Shown here one piece after another: positions 54,536-64,000 of a stretch of 64,000 nt of DNA. The position numbers were made by a program, and so were the translations under genes. The first letter of the stretch is position 1; each line of letters opens with the position of its first letter. The notes beneath the pieces were generated by a model. It did not search any database. It saw nothing but the letters and a program-made list of their open reading frames with translations, and was not told the origin of the DNA. The stretch is taken from assembly GCA_018340805.1 (NCBI GenBank), contig JACMZG010001870.1:23500881-23564880 (forward strand). Direction: 5' to 3'. Origin of the DNA: Microvelia longipes. Lineage: Eukaryota; Arthropoda; Insecta; Hemiptera; Veliidae.

Positions 54536-57500
54536 AATTATGCAATTTTATTCTCACGAAATCGAAAATTAAAAAAATTATATTACATGGCAACTCTATT
54601 TTTAGAGGTTCCTACCAAGATATACCATAATTATTTACAATAACTTATTCTTAGAAACTTTGTTAAATGAAAAGTAAACCTTTTAATTTCATCTGTCATA
54701 CTTTATTGAAATGCTTTTACTGATACTTGTATTAGTTCTATTATAATTTATTTTTTCTTTGCTTTAGAATGAATGTTTCTGAGATATGAAACAAAATAAA
54801 TGGATGTAGATTCAACTGTAATTTTGGTGAAGAATCAGCTACAACAAAATGGTAAAATTATTATCAATAATAAATTTTATCAATAAAATCCTTTGGTGGA
54901 CTCTAATATTTGATGTTTAAAGTATTGCCTGACTACTTGAAAAATGTTAATAGAAAATATGTAAAACTTTTAGTTTTATTTACTAATTCAATACTCCATT
55001 TTACCTTACTAAAAGTTTTTCAGTTCAAATTTTGTATATTTTTTAAACATTAAGTCCAGGTTTCTATTGATAAAATTCTTAAGCTTTTGTAAATGTTAGA
55101 ATAGTTTGTATAATGAGATGAAGCTTTAGAAGTAAAGTAAAGGTGAACAATTATAATGACACACATTTTCTCTGTTTGATTTCAATGTTAATGAAGTTTT
55201 CCAGAAATTTAATTTTATTTTGAAAATTGTAATTTTTAACAGAGGTATTTTTTCTTTTAACGGGTTTGACCTATCTAAATCTGTAATTCATACATTTTCT
55301 TATACCTTATTTAATTAACTTTATTACTACGTTAATTACTCCAATTTCAATGGAAGGCACATTAAACCAGCATTTAAAAAATATTAAATAAATAAAATAA
55401 AGTATATTCACCCAGAGTGAGAAGGTGGATTATTCAAAAAACTCCTGCCGTTATATGTTAATCTATTATTTGAATATAATAGTCCCTTTAAATGTCTTAA
55501 GCTTTTAACCCTTCAAGGGTCAGGCTAGTTTCTTATTTGCCATTGTATTTTTTTTAAATTTATAATAGCAACTTGTTTCATCTTTTACTTTAATTTTGGT
55601 TGTTAAAAGTTCCTCGGAATCATAATTTTAGTTTTTTGCATTTTAAATCGAAAAATAAGTAATATGTTTAGTGATAACTAGTTTTTGTTATAGGGAATTT
55701 ATTATGTTTCTATTAGGATTATAAAGTAAAATATCAATTTTGGTTATTAGTAATGCATTCAAACTATATTTGCTTATTTTTCCATTTAAAAGCTTTTTAA
55801 GTAGTGATTAGAAGCTCTTTATTAATTGACAAAATAGCCTATTTGTATTACACTAAAATTATAATCAATTATAACACCTTTTTTTACAATACATATAACT
55901 AGCTGTGTTGTCATATTTTACTTTAATTTGTTAAGAGGGAGAGCATTGGTCTATTTGATTTTATTTCTAGCAAAAGAATCAAGAGAAAGTTAAATAAGGA
56001 AACTGCAACATTGTTGAAATAGTCAGAAAGGTTAAATAATCTTGATGATTTGGTTCTTATCAACTTTTGCTAAAAGTTCATAAAGATAACTCAAAAGTTG
56101 AAGCTTTAATTTAGTGACCAATAGAAAATTTATCCTCTCTTTAGGTCAATAAGGTTAATAATTGGTGAAAGTAAGTATGGTTTTACTTGAAAGAAATTTG
56201 ACAGTAATTGCCAATTTATTTTTTAAGGTCACGACCTAACAAAAGATATATTGATACTGGTACTGAATCTGGTAATATTTAGTTGAGCATTTATTCAGTT
56301 CTTTAGTTAAATCACTAAACTACTGTACCAATAAAAGCTGTTTTGCATAATTAACAAATTACAACAATTAAACAATATTTATACAACACATTTTTATACA
56401 ATCATTTTTAACAAATTAATTAATAATAATAATTAATATATTAATACGTAATAAGGATATCCTTGCTAGAGAAAGTTCAGCATAAAGTTTTCTGAAGTTT
56501 GTATAAAGTAATAAAAATATTATTGGACAACTCAGGTAGAGTTTGACCCTTAACTATTTCTGAAATATGAATTAATTTTTTAATTGTATTTAACATGTGT
56601 AAACGGATACTAATTCCTAATCATATCTTTTTATCTGTAATATAAAATTTCCCTGACTTTTTACACCCAAAACCATCTTCTTTTATATTTGATTATATAG
56701 TATTTGGATAATATCTTTTTTAATCATTCATTGAGCATAAATATTTTGTTACTCTAAGTACAAATATTATTAATTTCATTGATAACTTTGTCAATAGTTT
56801 TAGTCAGAGGTAGGTCAGCTTAATTTTAAATCCTAACATTATTTCTCTTGGATAAGGGACTATTTGGGTGAAATGAGCATTGTAAGTGTAAAAGCTTCAT
56901 TCAACTACTACTTGTATCTAAACGCATGTAGCAGTTGAACCACTGATAAACTTAGGCAATTTGGGTGCATCAATGCTTAACGAACCTATATTATCGGAAA
57001 CAATGCCCTGAGAGGTTATATAAAATGCTGCTGCGTGAAAGCTAGGTTCCAACTCCTTTTTGTTCACTAGAAGTTTTAGTATTTGGTAAAAAGCATTCAA
57101 GTGCTTAGCACCAATTTGTCATTATATATTTTATTTTTTGTTTGAAAGATATAAAATATATTATTACACCTCGAAAGGTGGATATAATGCTTCTATCTGC
57201 GTGGATAACCAATTTACTTAACTCTAATGAGAAATTTAGGATTGATTGGCGCATCGACATTCATTAACCCAAATTAATATTTATCAGGTTTCTATAAATG
57301 GCAAGGAAAAAGGAAGACTGAGAGGTGAGAATACTGCAAAGAACCAAATTCCCTTCTCTCTATATCTCTACCCTTTAGTCAACTCCTCATTCTTTTAGCT
57401 ACTTTCTAAACCACAGAAATTGAACTTTTTATTCTTTTTTTTATCCTATCTCTAACAGTATACAAATTTAGATCTTATGAAAATTTCTACTATATATATA

Positions 57501-59015
57501 ATCTTTTTGTGGCTTACCCACATCCTGACGTAAATGTTGAAAGTCAACCCCCAACGACAATATGTACTACTGATCCCGTTTTAAAGGCACAGATTTAAAA
57601 AAATCAATTGCCCTTGAATTGGCCCTTTCCCAGACTTAGTTGTGTATCAAGACTCGTGTACTGCAATTTTTACTCTCATGCCCGAGCGCATACATAAAAC
57701 TCCAACCAACAGTCAACGTATATTTGATGTGACATAGCTTAAAAGGGCCTGTTACACACCCCCATGTAAAAGTATATTGGATGTCATATCTGTAAATTTA
57801 GAGATTTTATTCCTGGTTCAGGGAAAGTCGAATATGTTGGGATTTGTTTGCATCACTGTCTAACCCAATAATCAGTACGATTAGAAGACAATCGGAAGAA
57901 CAGCTACTAAGTTCCTGAGATAATATTGCTTCCCCTACGACCCAAACCTTTATCTCTTAATACTCACATGCATCTCCTCAATTACACTACGAGATAAAAT
58001 AGAAAAGAAAAAAAATGTTATTTTTTCTACAAGATCTTCGTTGGAATTGGTTAAGCGAGCATACTTGGTTCTTATACTTTCATGTTCCGGACGGCTTCTT
58101 TTTCTCTGTCTCACTTCACTACTAGGGGGCTTGAAGGATTCCTGAGTGATTCGCGCTTGGACATGTTTCCTGCTCCTATTGCTACCCCTAAATTGGTGAT
58201 AAAACTTCTGTCTGGGATTTTTCCCTGCGACGATTTTTTTTATCCACCCTCTGGGGAAAATATGGACACATGGAAGGCAGATCAGGAAAACATGAAAAGC
58301 GTTGCCCTTTTCAATTTTTGTTATTTATCATTTTCATTTCTATGAGTATATTAAATCGCAAGTAGGATTATTGAAAACAAATTTCTTATGATTAATTGAA
58401 TGTTATTAATTTACAATTTGTTTTCATACAATGCAATTTATTTGACAATTTGCTATTCACTACATTATTTACGAATTTTATAATTTTGTTTTCATTAAAA
58501 TAATGAGACAAATTTAAATTAAATTGTATCTTAGTTACTTATTTTGTTGTTGTATTTTATACATGTATTGTTGTTTCAATCATTACAATTTTTTTAGTTT
58601 AGAATCGTTTAAAGTATGTTTGACAGTTATAATATTATTTGTGTTTTAACAGTTCAATATTCTTCGTTTGAACAAGTTTTAATTTTATTGTGGTTTGCCA
58701 CTCGTTAGTAATCTTGTTGTTTTTAATGTTTCTAATATTTTTTGTATTTATTGTTGTTTTGGACACTGTTAGTAATCATGTTGTTTGACGCTACTTTGTT
58801 TTAATGTTCAATATTTTTATTATTATAATAGTTTCAAACTGATTTTTAATATTGTTGTTGCAGATTAATGTTGGTTACTATTAACGACTGTTTTATTTTT
58901 GTTTACATAAACCCAACCTAACTAACCCCTAATCTTTGCTATTGATTTTTTTATGAAACCCTTTACCTTGGCAATATTATTTTGTCTGGCATTGTTGGTG
59001 TTGATAATTATTCAG
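54536..59015. other. Long unannotated AT-rich stretch
   Basis: No domain, repeat array or element ends recognised. Open frames (56918-57100 minus, 58082-58345 plus) are short and unrecognised. 58540-58900 is enriched in GTT/TTG phrases. A short AACCCAACCTAACTAACCCC lies at 58910-58929. Confidence 0.4.
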
Positions 59016-59019
59016 TTTA

Positions 59020-59559
59020 GAGTGTGAGTACTGTGAATTTTAGAGAACTTTTGTGTTTTAGTTTAGTGAATGGAAGAATATTATAAATGTTTTTGTGACT
59101 TTAAGTGTATATCAATTAAGAGCTTTCTAAAATGTCAATTTGCATCTTTAGTGTCTTTATGGTAAAAGTGATTTTGAAAGTTCTATAAATATGTCTTGGT
59201 TAATATTTCCGTTTGAGAGTTTTAGAGAGTAAAGTGAACTCACTCTTGTGTTTAAGAAGTGTTTTGATCTTTTAGTGTATAGTGGTAGTGGAGTTAAAAA
59301 ATAAAAGTTCACACTATCGTGATTTAGAGTAAATTCACAGTGTTTGTTGTAGTTTTTAGAGCTAAAATTCACAGTGTTGTGAGGTGTTTTAGAGTGTAAA
59401 TGAACTCTTGGTGTTGCAAGTGTTTTGATCTTTTAGTGTGTAGTGATTTAAAATAAATCTTAAGCACTGGTGAGCATTTACGAGCTAAATTTTAACCGTG
59501 TTGTGACTTTGGATGAAAGTGAATCTTAGTGTGTGTGAGTTTTGAGTAAATTCCTAGTG
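59020..59559. repeat. Diverged tandem-like sequence preceding the satellite
   Basis: Recurring phrases TTTAGAG..TAAAGTGAACTC, AGTGTTTTGATCTTTTAGTG (59260 and 59423) and AAATTCACAGTGTTGTGA suggest an older repeat of roughly 160-190 bp bordering the array. Confidence 0.5.
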
Positions 59560-62500
59560 AATTCTTCGATCTGTTGCCAAGATTGAGTGTTTTAATGTTG
59601 TTTGTCAGCTTAAATCGTGTAAGTTGAGTTCTTAATGAATTGTGAGATTTATTAGAAGTTAGACTTTCTTGATGTTTGCTAAGTTTTGAGTGCCTTATGT
59701 TTGGAGAGTTATTTAGAATGTTAAAGGAGATTCGTTGAGTTTGCGAGAGGTTTGAGGTGCCTTAATGTTTGTTGAGCTTTTATTTATGAGTTAGGAATTT
59801 CTTTGATGTTTGCAATTTTGAGTGCCTAGATGTTTGTGAGATTTTATTCAAATGTTAAAGGAATTTTCTTGATGTTTGGCAAGTTTGAGTGCCCTAATGT
59901 TGTGAGAGTTAATTTAAAATGTACAGGGAATTTCTGATGTTGCAAGTTTGAGGCCTTCAATTTGTGAGAGTTTATTAGAATCGTTAAGTGGAATTCTTGA
60001 GTGTTATGCAAGTTTTTGAGTGCCCTTAATTGTTTGTGAGATTTTTAATTTAGAATGTTAAGGGAATTTCTTGTATGCTTTGCAAGTTTTTAGTGCTTAA
60101 TGTTTGGAACGAGTTATTTTTATGAATGGTTAAGGGAATTTCTTGATGTTTGCCATATTTTAGTGCCATTAATGGTTTGTGAGATTTTATTTAGTAATGT
60201 TAATGCGGAATTCTTGATGTTTTGCAAGTTTTTGAGTGTTTTTAAAATGTTGTTCGTTGTTAATTGTGTATATTGTTGAGTGCCTTATGTTGTGAGATTT
60301 TCATTTTAGAAATGTTATCGGGAATTTCTTGATGTTTGTGCAAAATGTTTTGATGCCTTAATGTTTGTGAGAGTTATTTTGAATTAGGGACTTCTGTAAA
60401 TGTGTTTGCAAGTGTTTTGAGTGCCTTAAATGTTTGTCGGATTTTATTTAGAATGGTTAAGCGGAATTTGCTTGATGTTTGCAAGTTTGAGTGCCTAATC
60501 GTTTTGGAGATTTGTATTCAGAATTTGATAATGGAATTCCCTTGATGTTGCCAAGTTTTGAGTGGCCCTAATGTTTTGTGAGAGTTTATTTATTAAAGTT
60601 AAGGATAATTTCGTGATGTTTGCAAGTTTTTGAGGTGTTTAATGGTTGTTGCGTTAGGTTTATTGTGTATATTTTGAGTGCCTTTAATGGTTTGTGAGAA
60701 TTTTGATTTAGAATGTTAAGGGAATTCTTGATGTTTTGCAAGTTTGATGGCCTTAATGTTCTTGTGAGCGTTTTATTTATAATGTTTAGAGGGATTTCTT
60801 GACTGTGTGCAATTTTGAGTGCCTTAATTTGTGACAAGATTTTATTTTAGAATGTTAAAGAGAATTTCTTGATAGTCTTGCAAGGTTTTGCAGTGCTAAT
60901 GTTGTGTTGAATTTATTCAGATAATGTTAAAGAATTCTTGATGTTGCAAGTTTGAGTGCCCTAATGATTTGTGAGATTTATTTAAAAAGTTAAGGAATTT
61001 CTTGATGTTTGCTAAGTTTTGAGGGTTTTAGAGAGCGTAGTTAATGTGTATATTTGAGGGTGTCCTAATTGTTGTGAAGTTTTGATCAAATTACAAGACA
61101 TTTCTTGAATTTTGCAAGTTTGAGTGCCCTATGTTTGTGTGAGAGTTATTGTAAAAATAGTTAAGGGAATTTCTCGATGTTTTGCAAGTTTTGATGTGGT
61201 TTTTTAATGTGTGTTCGCTTAGTTTAATTGGGTAATTTATTTGAGTGCTAATGTTTGTGAGATTTATTAGGAATGGTTAAGGATATTTCTTGATGTTTGG
61301 CAAGTCATGAGTGGCCTTAATGTTTGTGAGATTTTATTTAGAAATGTTAAGGGAATTTCTGATGTTTGCAAGTTTTGATGTGCCTAAGTGTTGTGAGACT
61401 TTTATTGTTGGACTGTTAAGGGAATTTCTCGATGTTGCAAGTTGAGTGTTTTAATGGCTTCTTGTGTAACTTTACTGTGTATGATTTTATAGGTCTAGAG
61501 GATTGGTGCAGATTTTATTTTAGAATGTTAATGGAATTTTCTTGATTGGTTTTGCAAGTTTTGAGTGCTCTAGTTTGTGAGAGTTCTTAACTGTTAAGGG
61601 ATTCGTTGATTTTGCAAGTTTGGAATGCCTTAATGTTGTTGAAAGTTTATTAGAATGTTTAAAGGGAATTTCTTGATGTTGCAAGTTTTGAGTGCCTTAA
61701 GTTGTGCAGGAGTTTATTTAGAGAATGTTTAAGGATTCTTGATGTTGCAAGTTTTCTTGAGTGCCTTACATGTTGGTGAGATTCTTATTTAGAATGTAAG
61801 TGGGAATTTCTGATGTTTGCATTTTGAAGTGCCTTAATGTTTGTGAGCATTTTATTCAGAATGTTAAAAGGAATTTCATCTGATGTTGCCAAGTTTTGAT
61901 CCCTAGTATGTTGTTAGAGTTTTTTAGATGTTAAGTGGAATTTTCTTTGAATGTTTGCAAGTTTTTGGAGTGGTTTTAAATGTTGTTCTTTCGGTTTAAA
62001 TGGTGAAATTTGAGTGCCTTAATGTTTGTTGAGATTTTTATCTCAGAATGTTAAAGGAATTTCTCTGTGTTTCATAAGTTTTGAGTGCGCCTAATGTTGT
62101 GAGAGTTTATTTAAATCGTTAAGGGAATTTCTCGATGTTTGCCAAGTTTTTGAGTGTTATAATGTTGTTTCGTTAGGTTTAATGTCGTATATTTTGAGTG
62201 CCTTAATGTTTTGGAGTTTTAATCTTAGAATGTTAAGGAATTTCTTGATGTTTGCAAGTTAAGTGCCTTAATGTTTGTGAATTCTGTATTTAGAAGTTCG
62301 GGAATTTCTTTGATGTTGTGCATATTTTGAGTCGCCTTATGTCTTGGCCTGAAGTTTTATTTTGAATGTTAAGGGATAGTTCCGGATGTTTGCAGTTTGA
62401 GTGTTTTGATGTCTTTGTTAGCTTTATTGTGGATATTGTTTGGAGTGCCTTACCATTTTGTGAGATTTATTTAGAATGTTAAGCGGAATGTTCTTATGTC

Positions 62501-62860
62501 TGCAAGTTTGCAGTGCCTTTAAGGTTTGTGATAGTTTATTTTTAGATTTTTAAAGGGATTCTTGAAACTGTTTGCACTTTTGAGTGCTGAATTGTTGTGA
62601 AGAGTTTGTTTAAAATGTTAGCGAATTTCCCTTTGATTGTTTCCAAGTTTTGAGTGTTTTAATGTTTGTTTGATTAAGCTTTTAATTTATTTCGGAGTGC
62701 CTTAAATATTCGGAGATTCTATTTAAATGTAATGGGAATTTCTTTATGTTGCGAAGTTGTTTTGAGTTTTTAATGTTGTTTTTTAGCTTTACATGCTGGT
62801 ATTTTGAGTGCCTTAGATATTCTGGAGATTATAATAGAATGTAGTGAATTTTTGAAGTGT
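59560..62860. repeat. Satellite array, about 67-bp unit with a variant monomer
   Basis: Roughly 45-50 copies of a unit built from GAGTGCCTTAATGTTTGTGA, GATTTTATTTAGAATGTTAA and GGGAATTTCTTGATGTTTGC plus AAGTTTT. A second monomer type (GAGTGTTTTAATGTTGTTT..GTTAGCTTTATTGTGTATATT) appears about eleven times, near 59589, 60234, 60630, 61019, 61190, 61443, 61966, 62150, 62398, 62650 and 62762. Single-base indels are very frequent, as if from unpolished long reads. Open frames inside are not genes. Confidence 0.9.
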
Positions 62861-63126
62861 TTTTGTTTAATGTTAATCTTATGTTCGATTCTCACGCTTG
62901 TTATTTGTTTGTGAGTCTGTAGTAAACTAGTAAAGGTAGCAGATGTTAATATAAATATCTTAATGTCTGACACCATTAAAGATAAACTGAGATTAAGTAC
63001 ATTTTTTAAATCCCTACCTTCACGGCATGCAATAGTTTTGTTCATATAATTTTTGTTTGATGGGAAAGGAGGATTGAAGCAAACAACAAAGAATATTTAT
63101 ATATTTACAAGGTAAAATGCTATGAG
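62861..63126. other. Flank between satellite and gap
   Basis: Non-repetitive DNA up to the gap. A minus-strand open frame (62770-63045) overlaps the array end and is not supported. Confidence 0.4.
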
Positions 63127-64000
63127 NNNNNNNNNNNNNNNNNNNNNNNNNNNNNNNNNNNNNNNNNNNNNNNNNNNNNNNNNNNNNNNNNNNNNNNNNN
63201 NNNNNNNNNNNNNNNNNNNNNNNNNNNNNNNNNNNNNNNNNNNNNNNNNNNNNNNNNNNNNNNNNNNNNNNNNNNNNNNNNNNNNNNNNNNNNNNNNNNN
63301 NNNNNNNNNNNNNNNNNNNNNNNNNNNNNNNNNNNNNNNNNNNNNNNNNNNNNNNNNNNNNNNNNNNNNNNNNNNNNNNNNNNNNNNNNNNNNNNNNNNN
63401 NNNNNNNNNNNNNNNNNNNNNNNNNNNNNNNNNNNNNNNNNNNNNNNNNNNNNNNNNNNNNNNNNNNNNNNNNNNNNNNNNNNNNNNNNNNNNNNNNNNN
63501 NNNNNNNNNNNNNNNNNNNNNNNNNNNNNNNNNNNNNNNNNNNNNNNNNNNNNNNNNNNNNNNNNNNNNNNNNNNNNNNNNNNNNNNNNNNNNNNNNNNN
63601 NNNNNNNNNNNNNNNNNNNNNNNNNNNNNNNNNNNNNNNNNNNNNNNNNNNNNNNNNNNNNNNNNNNNNNNNNNNNNNNNNNNNNNNNNNNNNNNNNNNN
63701 NNNNNNNNNNNNNNNNNNNNNNNNNNNNNNNNNNNNNNNNNNNNNNNNNNNNNNNNNNNNNNNNNNNNNNNNNNNNNNNNNNNNNNNNNNNNNNNNNNNN
63801 NNNNNNNNNNNNNNNNNNNNNNNNNNNNNNNNNNNNNNNNNNNNNNNNNNNNNNNNNNNNNNNNNNNNNNNNNNNNNNNNNNNNNNNNNNNNNNNNNNNN
63901 NNNNNNNNNNNNNNNNNNNNNNNNNNNNNNNNNNNNNNNNNNNNNNNNNNNNNNNNNNNNNNNNNNNNNNNNNNNNNNNNNNNNNNNNNNNNNNNNNNNN
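63127..64000. other. Assembly gap (N run)
   Basis: All bases are N to the end of the window; nothing can be said about the content. Confidence 1.

Noticed and set aside
58905..58935. AACCCAACCTAACTAACCCCTAA resembling insect telomere repeat
   Set aside because: Only two or three degenerate units; too short to be an interstitial telomeric array.
60586..60837. Open frame rich in Asn/Leu/Lys on the minus strand
   Set aside because: It is a translation of the satellite array.

Overview
This is an AT-rich eukaryotic window (introns, microsatellites, minisatellites, dense transposon debris). I read it as an arthropod, most likely an insect. The basis is the mix of CR1/Jockey-like, RTE-like and I-group LINE remnants with BEL/Pao and gypsy fragments and abundant foldback/MITE elements. 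Species and order cannot be fixed from sequence alone. No prokaryotic system, CRISPR array, operon or rRNA gene is visible.

One host gene can be supported. Three plus-strand exons (16212-16410, 18602-18732, about 22261-23889) join in phase. The first carries the Flattop/CFAP126 signature, a microtubule inner protein of axonemal doublets. The N-terminal start exon was not found. The last exon gives a tail of about 540 residues, far longer than vertebrate Flattop (about 180 residues). Intron 1 holds a MITE and a dispersed repeat. Intron 2 holds a 26-bp direct-repeat pair and a 5'-truncated, frameshifted LINE in sense orientation.

The rest, left to right: 1-3.5 kb is empty AT-rich DNA; 3.65-7.06 kb is a foldback-like element with long inverted arms around a LINE fragment; 7.6-13.4 kb holds four tandem arrays (about 43, 29, 178 and 25 bp) and dispersed repeats; 13.8-14.6 kb is a LINE C-terminal scrap. 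After the gene, 24-25.1 kb holds a MITE cluster and 25.9-26.3 kb a LINE remnant. At 26.4-27.1 kb there is a TA/GT microsatellite, and at 27.49-30.63 kb a degenerate DNA transposon with inverted ends of about 600 bp. Region 31-35 kb has small MITEs, a 27-bp minisatellite and a gypsy scrap. Region 35.8-38.5 kb is a nest of inverted repeats. From 41 to 54.5 kb there are a minus-strand RTE-like LINE with ORF1 and ORF2, a PHD-finger scrap, an I-group LINE, a BEL/Pao fragment with probable 3' LTR, and a second foldback copy. Region 54.5-59 kb shows nothing recognisable. From 59.5 to 62.9 kb runs a noisy satellite of about 67 bp with a second monomer type, followed by an assembly gap from 63127.

The genes do not form a pathway. 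The window is one ciliary gene embedded in decayed transposons. The most interesting items are the extended Flattop-like protein, the long-TIR transposon whose coding end lies inside its terminal repeat, the foldback element, and the two-monomer satellite at the gap edge.
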